Positions 16,401 through 23,909 of a stretch of 35,636 bases of DNA are shown piece by piece. Source of the DNA: an uncultured Paracoccus sp. (GTDB taxonomy: Bacteria; Pseudomonadota; Alphaproteobacteria; Rhodobacterales; Rhodobacteraceae); NCBI RefSeq assembly GCF_937873615.1, contig NZ_CALMYP010000061.1:1-35636 (forward strand), read 5' to 3'. Both the position numbers and the translations under genes were made by a program. Each line of letters starts with the position of its first letter. Position 1 is the first letter of the stretch. The notes under the pieces were generated by a model. That model was not told the origin of the DNA, ran no database searches, and was given only the letters and a program-made list of their open reading frames with translations.

Positions 16401-17106
16401 CGCGCAGGACGCGATCAACACGATGCTCGCAGGCATGGACCGCCTTGCTGGCGGCGTGGCGCAGGAAGGCGCCGCTGCCGTCACGGCGGCCGACGCGGTC
16501 GGTTCCTCGATCAGCGACAACATCAGCGTCACGGCCATGCCTGTGATCGACACGTCGAGCATCGACGCCGCGCGCACGAAGGTCGATGCGCTTTCGCGGT
16601 CCTTGCAGTCGATGCCCTCGACGGCCGTCACGGCGACGTCGTCGGCGCTCGCCGGCGCCCGTGCCTCCGGGGGGCCGGTAAAGGCCGGTGGTTCCTATCT
16701 TGTCGGCGAAGAAGGTCCGGAAATCGTCACCTTCGGACAGGACGGATTCGTCCACGACGCGATGAAGACGGCGCGGATCATCCGCAACGCCGCGCTCGGC
16801 GCTGCGGGCATGGCGTTCCCCGCTGCCGCTATGCCTGCCATTCCGGAAATCCCGACGATCGAGATCGCGATTCCCGAGGTCAGGCTTCCGGTGCCGCCGC
16901 AACTGCCGGCGACGCATCAGGCGCAGGAGGGCGGTCAATCCGGCGGCCGTGGCGTCGAGGTGTCCGTGGCGGCCGGCGCGATCAAGATCGAGGTAACAGC
17001 CGCCGCCGGCCAGTCGCCGGAGCGGGTCGCGGAAGAGGTCGAGCGCCGCCTGACGGCACGCCTCAACGCCCTGTCGCGCGGCGCGTTTTCAGATGGAGCG
17101 AATTGA
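13474..17106 (+). CDS. Tail tape measure protein
   Basis: About 1210 residues. It sets tail length and is ejected with the DNA. The N-terminus is typical (KLIVALVDQVTAPSRAVSAAINRM), followed by the phage TP901-type tape measure block with FESAMADVRKVVDFPTPEAF and EAGDDIRRLSTEMP-like helices, then hydrophobic helices (residues about 400-500). Residues about 610-770 hold six repeats marked by an I/V-D/N-W motif. A C-terminal GGPVKAGGSYLVGEEGPEIVTF motif is common in these proteins. ATG 13474 is preferred; GTG 13459 is an alternative. Its stop overlaps the gpU ATG. Confidence 0.93.
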   Translation: MTILTSKLIVALVDQVTAPSRAVSAAINRMTAASQANAARMAEVRGKMLDATAAGWALWRGLSAPVNAAMQFESAMADVRKVVDFPTPEAFQEMGDDIRRLSTEMPMAADGIAAIVAAAGQSGLAVDELLPFAEMAAKVGVAWEVSADNAGEALAKLKTALGMSVAETGLLADAINHLGNNTAASAPDILDVVRRVGAQASQFGLSAEQAAAFGAAMVGAGAESEVAATSFRNMGRALTRGASATKRQSAAYKTLGLDAQNVAADMQRDAVGTITNVLERIRAVPAEARAALITDLFGDEARAIGPLITNTELLADALGLVANRAEYAGSAAEEYAIRAKTSENNLQLFRNQITSLAISIGNALLPAMNDILALVGPMISSFSDLASRFPNITRGIVGVATALIGFRVAAIAAQYAGLFLKGALLDAGIAALTAARAIGSMALAPAGAAIMALRNPLRLVTAAFYALRVAIISTGVGALLAGIALAGAWIYNNWTGITIAFEAFKGAFLRAIAPIMPALQPVADGLAWLRDAVTALIAPVDEMGGSWAAAGIAAGKFVGEALTAVVGFTTDLVASVANAWQTMSWSEIGQAAARGIGDGFLFLAGWVADLLGSIDWRALWDGATYAAAAVVDVVAGYWSTMATSVAEFVRGIDWAGALAGVRNAAAAAAGWIASALSAINWAGLLSAGIDRAATAFQAVAAYVASALSSIDWAGVWNRGVAVAATAFGQIGATVSAALGSVDWTDLISGASDAIGGFFNRAADTLLSVDWGSLGYRLGEMIASGIAGILNIGRILMNSLTGDGASTAAGLGAAIANGILAFDWIGVGSAILRYIGAALQAGGEFILGVIGGLIGVADLGGAATNMVEQFLAGAAAMTDRLMASGQALAQAMWDGVIAKIDAMVEWFKGLPARIVAAIGSIDLGSLITWPKPPAWVSRLWGGGQEEEAPAPAADAAQGAAGEAASRITAEAAAANDNAQDAINTMLAGMDRLAGGVAQEGAAAVTAADAVGSSISDNISVTAMPVIDTSSIDAARTKVDALSRSLQSMPSTAVTATSSALAGARASGGPVKAGGSYLVGEEGPEIVTFGQDGFVHDAMKTARIIRNAALGAAGMAFPAAAMPAIPEIPTIEIAIPEVRLPVPPQLPATHQAQEGGQSGGRGVEVSVAAGAIKIEVTAAAGQSPERVAEEVERRLTARLNALSRGAFSDGAN

Positions 17107-17531
17107 TGGCGATCCCGATGGCGCTTGGCCCCTTCATGTTCCATAGCCTGCGGTTCGGGTTCAACGGCGTCGGCCGCGACCTGTCGACCAGGTGGGCCAG
17201 CATCCAGACGGTCGGCGGCCTCAACCGGCTGCAATGGACGGGCGGCGACGAGGACACGGTGCTGATCGAAGGCGTCCTCTTCCCCGAGGAGTTCGGCGGC
17301 CTTTCCAGCCTTGAGGGTATCCGCGGCGCGGCGCAATCCGGGCTCGTGCTGCCGCTGATCACGCTGGGCGGCAACGTCTACGGCATGCACGTCGTCGAGA
17401 TGGTTTCGGAGGACCAGTCGTTCCACGACCGTCTCGGGCGCCCGCGCAAGGACGTGTTTCGCATCGGGTTGAAACGCTACGCCGGCGGCGGGTTCTCGCT
17501 GATCTCGGTCGTGCAGACGCTTTTCGGGTGA
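17106..17531 (+). CDS. Tail protein U (gpU-like)
   Basis: A tail terminator/completion protein of the P2 gpU family, 141 residues. The N-terminus MALGPFMFHSLRFGFNG and the segment QWTGGDEDTVLIEGVLFPEEFGG are distinctive. ATG 17106 overlaps the tape measure TGA. The gene ends in a GTGA overlap with gpX. In P2 the order T-U-X-D is the same. Confidence 0.9.
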   Translation: MAIPMALGPFMFHSLRFGFNGVGRDLSTRWASIQTVGGLNRLQWTGGDEDTVLIEGVLFPEEFGGLSSLEGIRGAAQSGLVLPLITLGGNVYGMHVVEMVSEDQSFHDRLGRPRKDVFRIGLKRYAGGGFSLISVVQTLFG

Positions 17532-17749
17532 CGGCCATGGTGACGCGCTACATCACGAAGCACGGCGAGATGATCGACTCCATCTGCAGCCGCTTCTACG
17601 GCGACGAAAGCGGCTTCGTCGAGCAGGTGCTCGTCGCGAATCCGGGCCTCGCCGGCCTTTCGGTCCCGCTGCCGCCCGGCACCGAGGTCATGCTCCCGGC
17701 GATTCCGAAGTCGGCCGAGACGATCAAGCTCATCACCCTGTGGGACTAA
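17528..17749 (+). CDS. Tail protein X (gpX-like, LysM-type)
   Basis: A 73-residue LysM-like protein. It has the pattern YITKHGEMIDSICSRFYG, then EQVLVANPGLAGL and LPPGTEVMLP, the single LysM module of P2 gpX. It probably locates at the baseplate/tail tip and may touch peptidoglycan. GTG 17528 overlaps the gpU stop; ATG 17537 is a possible alternative start that removes three residues. Confidence 0.9.
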   Translation: MTAMVTRYITKHGEMIDSICSRFYGDESGFVEQVLVANPGLAGLSVPLPPGTEVMLPAIPKSAETIKLITLWD

Positions 17750-17760
17750 AGGAGATCGAA

Positions 17761-17928
17761 ATGATCAAGATCGGCATCCCCGTCCGCTATCGCGACGGGG
17801 CAAACCACCTGCGCACGGGCGTCGTCGACGCCTCCTCGATCGCGTCGGGCCGCCGCTTGTGGCGCGTTTCGGACAGGTGGTTCGAGGGTCGCGACCTCGT
17901 CGTGATCGACCCGGCAGCCATGCCGTGA
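17761..17928 (+). CDS. Small hypothetical protein between gpX and gpD
   Basis: A 55-residue protein with an excellent AAAGGAG site before ATG 17761. Basic and soluble, with no recognised motif (MIKIGIPVRYRDGANHLRTG). The stop overlaps the gpD GTG (GTGA), so it is translationally coupled to the baseplate hub gene. Function unknown. Confidence 0.55.
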   Translation: MIKIGIPVRYRDGANHLRTGVVDASSIASGRRLWRVSDRWFEGRDLVVIDPAAMP

Positions 17929-18893
17929 AGACCCCGCGCGCCGAGATCACCGTCAACGGGAAGCCGGTCGCTTCCGCCTTCAACGACCGGCTCATTTCCG
18001 TGACGATCGTCGACAAGGAGGGGGCTACCAGCGACACGATCTCGTGCGACCTGAATGACGGGATGCCATTCGCGCAGATCCCGAAGAAGGGCGACGAGAT
18101 CGGCGCGAAGCTGGGCTATCTCGAAACCGGCGTGGCCGATTTCGGAACCTTCATCGCCGACGACCCGGAGGTGCTTTGCCTTCCCTACGGCATGACCGTG
18201 AACGGCAAGGGCGCGAACGTGCGCGGGAAGGCCAAGCAGCACCGGTCGCGGCACTGGGACAACAAGACGGTCAAGCAGATCGTCGAGCAGATCGCCGGCG
18301 AGAACGGCCTTTCGCCGAAGGTGGACGACGAGGTCGGCTCGCACAAATACAAATGGTTCGCGCAACAGGACGAAAGCGATCTGCATGTCGTCGAGCGCCT
18401 CGCCCGTCGCCATGACGCGCTTTTCACGATCAAGAACAAGACCCTCATCTTCAAAAAGAAGGGCGAGGGCGTCGGCTCCATCGTGGCCTCGCCGGCCAAT
18501 ATCGTCGAAGGCACCTGCCGCACGGTCTTCGCGCACCGATACAAATACAAGAAGGTGAAGGCCCGCTGGCAGGATCGCAACGAGGCAAAGCTCAAGGAAG
18601 TCGAGGAAGACAGCGATTCCGAGGGCGAGGCGACCTATACGATCGCGGAATCCTTTCAGGACGAAGGCGAGGCCAAGAAGGCGGCGAAGGCCAAGGCGAA
18701 AGACCTCAAGCGCGAGACGATGCGCACGAGCGTCACCCTTTATGGCGACCCTGCCGTCCGCGCCGGCGCGAAGTTCGTCTATGCCGGCGTCCGCCCCGAG
18801 CTCGACGGCGTCGAGTTCATCATAGAAACCGCGACGCACAAACTGTCGAAGGCCGGATACACGGTCGACGTCGAAGCCAAACTGAAGGTCTGA
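17925..18893 (+). CDS. Late control protein D / baseplate hub (P2 gpD-like)
   Basis: A 322-residue protein of the phage late control D family. These are structural homologues of T4 gp27 and form the baseplate hub around the spike. Marks: EITVNGKPV at the start, RLISVTIVDKEGATSDTISC, GENGLSPKVDDEVGSH then KWFAQQDESDLHVVERLARRH, and the C-terminal THKLSKAGYTVDVEAKL. GTG 17925 in a GTGA overlap is the natural start; the longer open frame from 17859 lies inside the previous gene. Confidence 0.92.
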   Translation: MKTPRAEITVNGKPVASAFNDRLISVTIVDKEGATSDTISCDLNDGMPFAQIPKKGDEIGAKLGYLETGVADFGTFIADDPEVLCLPYGMTVNGKGANVRGKAKQHRSRHWDNKTVKQIVEQIAGENGLSPKVDDEVGSHKYKWFAQQDESDLHVVERLARRHDALFTIKNKTLIFKKKGEGVGSIVASPANIVEGTCRTVFAHRYKYKKVKARWQDRNEAKLKEVEEDSDSEGEATYTIAESFQDEGEAKKAAKAKAKDLKRETMRTSVTLYGDPAVRAGAKFVYAGVRPELDGVEFIIETATHKLSKAGYTVDVEAKLKV

Positions 18894-19011
18894 CCTTCCT
18901 CATATTCCGCAGCCCCGCGCCGCGAATTTGCCGCCCCGCCTGACGGGGCCACCGCTCGCCAACAATCGAAAACACGAACCGCCCGACGTCTGTCGGGGGG
19001 AAGGAGATGCT

Positions 19012-19716
19012 ATGTCCTTTGAAGCATGGCTTCAGGGCCGCCTTGTCGCGCATGGGTACAAGATCGCCGTGGACGGGGCGATCGGCGGGGAAACGACCCG
19101 CGCCCTGATCGCGTTCCAGCGCCAGAAGAAAATCAGGCAGACCGGGGTAGCCGATGCCGCCACCGTCGCCGCCCTGCGCGCCGAGCCAGGCAAGCCCAAG
19201 GCCGACACGCCCGAGCCGCCGGCCGAAACCCTTCCGCCATGGATGGCCGAGGCGCAGCGCCGCATGGGCCTGCATGAGCGCCGCGACAACGCGCTGCTCG
19301 CCGCCTTCCTGAAACTGGGGAAATATCTCGGCGACCCGGCGAAACTGCCGTGGTGCGGCGACTTCGTCGAAACCTGCATCGTCAAGACGCTGCCCGGCGC
19401 CGTGGTGCCGAACAATCCGTTCTGGGCGCAGGGGTGGAAGGATTTCGGCATTGACGCCGGCGGCCCCAAGGTCGGGTCGGTGGGCGTGATCCGGTGGAGC
19501 GCGTCGTCCGGCCATGTCGGCTTCGTTGCGGCTTATGACGCGGAGCGCCGCCGCGTTCTTCTGCTCGGCGGAAACCAGAGCGACAGCGTCAACCTCACAT
19601 GGTTTCCGCTCGACAAGTTCATCGCCTTCCGCTGGCCCGAGGTCTATCCGATCCGGGCCTTTCCGCCGCTCACGGGCGGGGCCTATTCGGCCGGCACCGC
19701 GGCGGGAACGCGATAA
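19012..19716 (+). CDS. Endolysin: peptidoglycan-binding domain plus CHAP/NlpC-type peptidase (TIGR02594-like)
   Basis: A 234-residue cell-wall hydrolase. Residues 1-60 are a PG_binding_1 domain (LVAHGYKIAVDGAIGGETTRALIAFQ). Residues about 85-215 form a cysteine peptidase/amidase domain with KLPWCGDFVETCI (candidate catalytic Cys), SGHVGFVAAYD (His) and LLGGNQSDSVN, the pattern of the TIGR02594 phage family. AAGGAG lies six bases before ATG 19012. There is no signal peptide, so export needs a holin. A short hairpin (18982-18997) lies just upstream of the ribosome site. Opens the lysis module. Confidence 0.88.
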   Translation: MSFEAWLQGRLVAHGYKIAVDGAIGGETTRALIAFQRQKKIRQTGVADAATVAALRAEPGKPKADTPEPPAETLPPWMAEAQRRMGLHERRDNALLAAFLKLGKYLGDPAKLPWCGDFVETCIVKTLPGAVVPNNPFWAQGWKDFGIDAGGPKVGSVGVIRWSASSGHVGFVAAYDAERRRVLLLGGNQSDSVNLTWFPLDKFIAFRWPEVYPIRAFPPLTGGAYSAGTAAGTR

Positions 19717-20060
19717 TGGCGGCGCGCGGCGTTCTCCGAACGGCCGAGGGTGGCCGGCTCATGTTCTGGTGTCCCGGCTGCGACGGCGCGCACCAGGTGC
19801 AGGTCGGCGTCGGGCCGGGGCCGCGCTGGGGCTTCAACGGCGATTATGACCGGCCGACGTTCACGCCGTCCGTTCTCGTGCGCGGCTCGCACCCCATCAC
19901 GGACGACGAGCGCCGCCGCATCATGGCCGGCGAGACAATCGAGCCGACGCCGACCGTCTGCCACTCCTTCGTGCGCGACGGACAGATCCAGTTCCTCGGC
20001 GACTGCACGCACGAGCTCGCCGGCCGAACCGTGCCCCTGAAACCCTTCGACGAGGCTTGA
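19716..20060 (+). CDS. DUF6527-like phage protein
   Basis: A 114-residue protein starting in a TAATG overlap with the endolysin stop. It has a CxxC pair (FWCPGCDGAHQV) and the segments WGFNGDYDRPTFTPSVLV, CHSFVRDGQIQFLGDCTHEL and AGRTVPL. These recur in a family of phage lysis-region proteins of unknown function, often annotated DUF6527 (older records wrongly call it ammonia monooxygenase). Cys and His residues suggest metal binding. No signal or membrane segment. Confidence 0.72.
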   Translation: MAARGVLRTAEGGRLMFWCPGCDGAHQVQVGVGPGPRWGFNGDYDRPTFTPSVLVRGSHPITDDERRRIMAGETIEPTPTVCHSFVRDGQIQFLGDCTHELAGRTVPLKPFDEA

Positions 20061-20061
20061 T

Positions 20062-20364
20062 ATGCGCCCATCTTGGAAAGTCCGCCGCCGGATCGTCGTT
20101 GCTGCCCTCGGCTTCTGTGCGGGCTGCATCGTCTATCTGATGATTTACGGGCAGGCCGACAGTCGCCTTCACGAGACGATCGCCTATGGCCTTTTCGGCA
20201 CGGCGATCTCGGTGATCGGCTCCTACGTCTTCGGTGCGGCGTGGGACGACAAGAACGTGATGAAGACCCTCGGGCGGGACGCCTATCGCGACCGGCCGGG
20301 CGTCCCCGATGGCTGGCCGTCCGACATCGCACCGCCAGCCGACGACGACGGGAGGGCAGGATGA
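20062..20364 (+). CDS. Small membrane protein, holin candidate
   Basis: A 100-residue protein with a basic N-terminus (MRPSWKVRRRI) and two hydrophobic helices at about 10-28 (VVAALGFCAGCIVYLMIYG) and 40-58 (AYGLFGTAISVIGSYVFGAA), ending in a charged tail. This fits a class II holin. It lies between the endolysin block and the spanins, where a holin is expected. The family is not certain. Confidence 0.6.
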   Translation: MRPSWKVRRRIVVAALGFCAGCIVYLMIYGQADSRLHETIAYGLFGTAISVIGSYVFGAAWDDKNVMKTLGRDAYRDRPGVPDGWPSDIAPPADDDGRAG

Positions 20365-20762
20365 TCACCGCTATCGCTCGCTTCACCGGAATCCCGACCC
20401 TCCTCGTCTGGGCGGCACTGATCGCGATCGCGGCCGGCGGCGTTTGGGCATGGGGAAGCTACCAGCACCACGCCGGCGTCCGCGAGGGCCGGGCGATCGA
20501 GCGCGCCGCATGGGAGAAGGCGATGCGCGATCTGCGCGAGCAGATGGACGCCGAGCGCCGGCAGGCGCAGGAGCGAATCGACAGGATTGAACAGGATTAC
20601 CTCGAAGGCCGGAAGCGCGACGCCGTGCTGATCGCCGACCTCGAAGCGGCAATCGTCCAGATGGAGACCGAAGATGCGGAAGATGACAACGCCGCTGGCC
20701 CTGTGTGCCGGCCTGCTATTCCTCGCGGGCTGTCAAAGCAGCTTGACGCGATCGGTCGCTGA
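20361..20762 (+). CDS. i-spanin (Rz-like)
   Basis: A 133-residue inner-membrane spanin subunit. It has one N-terminal membrane anchor (residues about 10-30, LLVWAALIAIAAGGVWAWG) and a long periplasmic coiled coil (residues 45-110, AAWEKAMRDLREQMDAERR and onwards). ATG 20361 overlaps the previous stop (ATGA). The o-spanin gene lies inside its 3' part in another frame, the classic Rz/Rz1 arrangement. It fuses inner and outer membranes at the end of lysis. Confidence 0.85.
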   Translation: MITAIARFTGIPTLLVWAALIAIAAGGVWAWGSYQHHAGVREGRAIERAAWEKAMRDLREQMDAERRQAQERIDRIEQDYLEGRKRDAVLIADLEAAIVQMETEDAEDDNAAGPVCRPAIPRGLSKQLDAIGR

Positions 20763-20958
20763 TCGGCCGGAACTGGCGCGCATACCCTCGCCCCTCAAGG
20801 AGCCATGCGCGGCCGTGACGAACCTGCCCGAGCGCGATCTGTCCTCGGCGGAGGTCGCCCGACTCTGGGGCGCGGATCGCTCGGCGCTGGGCGAGTGCGG
20901 CCGGCGGCATCGCGCCCTCGTCGACGGCGTCGCGGCGATCGAGGGGCAAGGCCGTTGA
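20674..20958 (+). CDS. o-spanin lipoprotein (Rz1-like), overlapping the i-spanin gene
   Basis: A 94-residue outer-membrane lipoprotein. The signal peptide MRKMTTPLALCAGLLFLAGC ends in a lipobox (LAGC, lipidated Cys 20). The mature part has several Pro residues and three further Cys. It begins 88 bases before the end of the i-spanin gene in the +1-shifted frame and extends about 200 bases past it, so it is overlapping rather than fully nested. It should pair with the i-spanin to span the periplasm. Confidence 0.85.
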   Translation: MRKMTTPLALCAGLLFLAGCQSSLTRSVADRPELARIPSPLKEPCAAVTNLPERDLSSAEVARLWGADRSALGECGRRHRALVDGVAAIEGQGR

Positions 20959-21026
20959 GGCTGGAATTCTGGACGATGTGGGCTTTGATCGCGGCGGCCT
21001 TCGCCGTGATCGTTCTGCTTTCATAG
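20955..21026 (+). CDS. Very small single-span membrane peptide
   Basis: A 23-codon frame beginning TTG 20955 (TTGA overlap with the o-spanin stop), or ATG 20976. It encodes a short basic/acidic start followed by one hydrophobic helix (MWALIAAAFAVIVLLS). It fills the gap before the next gene. Small lysis regulators look like this, but a peptide this short could be chance. Confidence 0.35.
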   Translation: MRLEFWTMWALIAAAFAVIVLLS

Positions 21027-21039
21027 AGAGGGGCGCATT

Positions 21040-21396
21040 GTGCCGACGAGCTTGAACGAAATATACAAGGCGATCGGCTCCCTGCAGTCGGACGTGAAGA
21101 ACCTCACCCGTCTTATAGAGGCGCAGGACCAGCGGTCGTCCGAGAGTCGCCGGCGCGTCTATGATCGGCTCGACGAACTGGGGAACGTCGTCGACAACAT
21201 AGAGGATCGCCTCAAGGCATCCGAGCAGGTGATCAAGGACATCGAGCCGCTTGCCCGCGACTTTGGTGCCGTGAGAGATAAGTCGAAGACGGTCCTTGCC
21301 GTGATCATTGCGGGCTGGACGCTCCTCGGCGGCTTCCTGATGTGGATCGGAAACAGCGTTCTGGAATGGGCGATCCAGCGCATCAGCGGGTCTTAA
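21040..21396 (+). CDS. DUF1515-like coiled-coil/membrane protein, possible holin
   Basis: A 118-residue protein with GTG 21040 after GAGAGGGG. Residues about 5-80 are helical and charged (SLQSDVKNLTRLIEAQDQR, DELGNVVDNIEDRLKASEQV), typical coiled coil. Residues about 85-108 form one membrane helix (VLAVIIAGWTLLGGFLMWIG). Similar DUF1515-type proteins occur in Rhizobium phages at the end of the lysis cassette. It may be a holin, antiholin or membrane adaptor. Last gene of the rightward unit. Confidence 0.65.
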   Translation: MPTSLNEIYKAIGSLQSDVKNLTRLIEAQDQRSSESRRRVYDRLDELGNVVDNIEDRLKASEQVIKDIEPLARDFGAVRDKSKTVLAVIIAGWTLLGGFLMWIGNSVLEWAIQRISGS

Positions 21397-21515
21397 TGGT
21401 GGGGCGGCCGGGCTAAAAAACCTTGAAGATCAGTAGAAAGAGAATGTCCCACCGGCTTTTTAGCCGCTTGATTTTCCGGGAAAATGGCGGTCCTCTTCTG
21501 GGCACCATCCGTTTC
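21397..21515. other. Candidate attP region between lysis genes and integrase
   Basis: A 119-base non-coding gap between two convergent units, clearly more AT-rich than its surroundings. It contains the inverted repeat GGCTAAAAA (21411-21419)/TTTTTAGCC (21457-21465), the small palindrome GGCTTTTTAGCC (21454-21465) and a 15-base palindrome ATTTTCCGGGAAAAT (21471-21485). The location beside int suggests the phage attachment site; some repeats could also act as converging terminators. No att core can be proved without the host junction. Confidence 0.45.
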
Positions 21516-22667
21516 TTATGTATTTGATTTTATTGCCTTTTTGGCGATTTTTGTCCCACTTTCCAGCAACCCTTTTTGCGGTGGGACAGTTTCGTCCGTT
21601 TTTTGTTCTGGCACGAGTTTGCGAATCGCCTCGCCCGCAAGGCGCTTTCGATCCGCCTTCTTCGTGTAGAGCGTGGTTTGCTTCTTCGTCGTCCAGCCGA
21701 AGATTGCCATAAGCTGACTATCAGTCGCCCCATTGTCGGCGGCGATGGTCGCGCCCGCCTTTCTCAATCCGTGCATCGAGCACTGGGGCAAGCCGGCCTG
21801 ATCGCACCATTGGCGCATCTTGTTGCCGAGGCCGTTCACCGTGAACGGACGGCCGAGGTCGGTGATAAGGAACGTCAGGTCTCCGGTCTCGGTAGCCTCG
21901 ATCGTCGCCTGAAGTTCGGCCAGCACGGGAATCTCCACAACGACGCCAGATGATTTCCCGGTCTTTCCGGGGCGCACATAAAGCCATCCGTCGCGGATAT
22001 GCTGCTTGCCCAAGGTCGCAAGATCGGACAGGCGCAGGCCGGTAAAGAGGCCGAGATGCAGCGCGAGCCGGGCCTTGCTCCCCTGCGGATGCCGCTCCTC
22101 GTATTGCCTCACCTCGTCGACGGTCCATGCGTGGAAACCGTCGCCGGAGTGAAGGTGCTCGATCCCGATCGCGGGATTGCGGTCGGCAAGGCCGACGCTG
22201 ATCGCCCATCCGAACATGGCGGAAACGGTCTTCACCACGTTATTCTGCGCGCCTGCGGTATCGCGAATCGTGTCCCGAATTTCGAGGACGTGCTTGCGCT
22301 CCATCAGCTTATAGGGGAGATCGCCCCGGCGCTTCTTTCCGCTTTCGCATATTTCCTCGAGGAGACGAACGCGCCGCGCAAGCTGGTCAGGGTTGAGCCT
22401 ATTCTTCGCCCGCTGCTTGTATTGCTGGACGAGCCAGTGAAAGCTATTTTCCTTGGCCGCCGCGCCGGGCTTTCGCGGCGCGGGCGCGGTCTTCTTCTCG
22501 TAGGGGATTCCGATTCGGGCGCAGGCGACCTCATCGTCAAACGCTTTCGTTCCGGGTTGCTCCCGAAGCCTGATCTTCGGACGGCCGGGCGCGCGGAAGT
22601 AGAGCCGGACATTCTTGTGCCGGTCCCGATCGACTGTAACTCCCTTGGGTAGCTTCTTAGGCATCAT
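21516..22667 (-). CDS. int: Tyrosine integrase
   Basis: A 383-residue site-specific recombinase. Catalytic motifs: FTGLRLSDLATL (Arg I), MHGLRKAGATIAADNG (HxxR) and TTLYTKKADRKRL (nucleophile Tyr), with FGWTTKK before it. The core-binding SAM-like domain spans about residues 90-180 (FHWLVQQYKQRAKNR) and the N-terminal arm-binding part precedes it. Start at 22667 (tandem ATG); the longer frame to 22751 overlaps the upstream gene. It is the last gene of the leftward unit and overlaps the end of the AlpA-like gene. Confidence 0.92.
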   Translation of the reverse strand: MMPKKLPKGVTVDRDRHKNVRLYFRAPGRPKIRLREQPGTKAFDDEVACARIGIPYEKKTAPAPRKPGAAAKENSFHWLVQQYKQRAKNRLNPDQLARRVRLLEEICESGKKRRGDLPYKLMERKHVLEIRDTIRDTAGAQNNVVKTVSAMFGWAISVGLADRNPAIGIEHLHSGDGFHAWTVDEVRQYEERHPQGSKARLALHLGLFTGLRLSDLATLGKQHIRDGWLYVRPGKTGKSSGVVVEIPVLAELQATIEATETGDLTFLITDLGRPFTVNGLGNKMRQWCDQAGLPQCSMHGLRKAGATIAADNGATDSQLMAIFGWTTKKQTTLYTKKADRKRLAGEAIRKLVPEQKTDETVPPQKGLLESGTKIAKKAIKSNT

Positions 22668-22917
22668 CCCAAGGATTCCCTTCCCCGGCGGCAACGTCAA
22701 CAGCTTGCGATCGGTGAGGCAGATTCCGGAAGGCGGCGGCCACCTCGGCAACGTCCCACACCCGGCGGCCGTAGATCATTCTCGCATCGGGCATGAGGCC
22801 GTCGAAGACCAGTCGGTCGAAGAGCGTCGCACTCACGCCGATCAGGGCGGCGGCCTGCTCTCGGTTGATTCCTACGGGTGCCAGGTTCTCGGGCAGAATT
22901 GCGGTTGCTCGCCTCAT
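22657..22917 (-). CDS. AlpA-like / excisionase-type DNA-binding protein
   Basis: An 86-residue protein with a winged-HTH of the AlpA/MerR-excisionase type: GINREQAAALIGVSATLFDR, LVFDGLMPDARMIYGRRVW, DVAEVAAAF. ATGA overlap with the DGR2 RT stop and 11-base overlap with the integrase start. Position directly upstream of int points to an excisionase/directionality factor, although AlpA-type proteins can also be transcriptional regulators. Confidence 0.75.
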   Translation of the reverse strand: MRRATAILPENLAPVGINREQAAALIGVSATLFDRLVFDGLMPDARMIYGRRVWDVAEVAAAFRNLPHRSQAVDVAAGEGNPWDDA

Positions 22918-23909
22918 GGCTTGCCCCTCCCGCCTGCCAGATTCAGACTCTCAAGCAGGTTGTGGCTGTCGGCCCATGACGCATGGCCGGTCCACGCCGC
23001 AAGGAACTGATCGAGCCGCTCGTGCTCGCCGGCGGCCCGATAGGCCCTGATCTTCCGCCGGGCGCGCACGACGCTGTCCCTGCGCAGGAGCTTGTGCGTC
23101 GTCCAGATGCGATAGCCGACGAAGTTGACGCCCCGGCCGGCGGGCTGGATGCTCCACTTCGAGAACCGCAGCCCCAGCCGATCCCGCGACAGATCCTCGA
23201 TCGACCCGCGCACCCTGCGCAGATGGTCGGACGAGCGGCCGAGGACGACGATGTCGTCCATGTAACGGAACCAATGCCGCTCGCCGAGCGTCTGCTGAAG
23301 GTGGCGGTCGACCACCCCGCCATACACATTCGCGAAAATCTGCGAGACGAGATTGCCGATCGGCAACCCTATCCCCTCTCGCGGGAGCATCGTTTCGATA
23401 AGCCGCAGGGTGCCGCGGCAGGAAATCTTGGCTTCGATAAGCCGCCAGAGCGCGCCGTGCTCGATGCTGGCGAAATAGGCCGAGAAGTCGGTCTTGAGGA
23501 CGTAGAGCGGCCCGCTGCGCGCCAGCCGGCGCATGTCGGCCTGCAATGCCGTCGCGGCCGCGTGAGTGCCCTTGCCGCGCCGGCAGGCATAGGTTCTCGG
23601 AAGAAGGGTCGCCTCGAAAATCGGGCCGATCACCGCGCATAGTGCATGCTGCGCCACGCGGTCCTCGAACGGCAGCGCCGAGATCAGGCGCACCTTCGGG
23701 TCGAAGATTCGGAACTGGCGCGGAGCGCCCGGCCGATAGGGCCCGTCGCGCATGGCCGAGGCGAGCTCGTGAAGATTGAGGATCGAGAACTCCTTGAACT
23801 CAAGGAAGCCCGGCGTGAGCCGCTTCCCGAGCGACGTCAGCCGGAAGGCCCGCCGCATGTTCGCGTCGGACGTGATGATGCTGATGAGGTTACGATGCTT
23901 CTTTCCCAT
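22914..23909 (-). CDS. DGR2 reverse transcriptase
   Basis: A 331-residue RT homologous to the DGR1 enzyme but clearly diverged. Motif A is KTDFSAYFASI, motif 4 is LPIGNLVSQIFANVYG with the DGR-type SQ, and the catalytic box is RYMDDIVVLG. The thumb ends GHASWADSHN. Shared segments with RT1 include LP-x-x-DRV-x-QHAL and TYAC-x-x-GKG-x-HA. The start ATG 23909 (MGKKHRN) is chosen. The open frame continues upstream to 24515 only by reading through TR2 and avd2 in another frame. Co-directional with avd2, TR2 and the variable protein. Confidence 0.95.
   Translation of the reverse strand: MGKKHRNLISIITSDANMRRAFRLTSLGKRLTPGFLEFKEFSILNLHELASAMRDGPYRPGAPRQFRIFDPKVRLISALPFEDRVAQHALCAVIGPIFEATLLPRTYACRRGKGTHAAATALQADMRRLARSGPLYVLKTDFSAYFASIEHGALWRLIEAKISCRGTLRLIETMLPREGIGLPIGNLVSQIFANVYGGVVDRHLQQTLGERHWFRYMDDIVVLGRSSDHLRRVRGSIEDLSRDRLGLRFSKWSIQPAGRGVNFVGYRIWTTHKLLRRDSVVRARRKIRAYRAAGEHERLDQFLAAWTGHASWADSHNLLESLNLAGGRGKP

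Noticed and set aside
17787-18839. 350-codon minus-strand frame opposite gpD
   Set aside because: Shadow frame; the plus-strand gpD has clear family motifs and coupled start.
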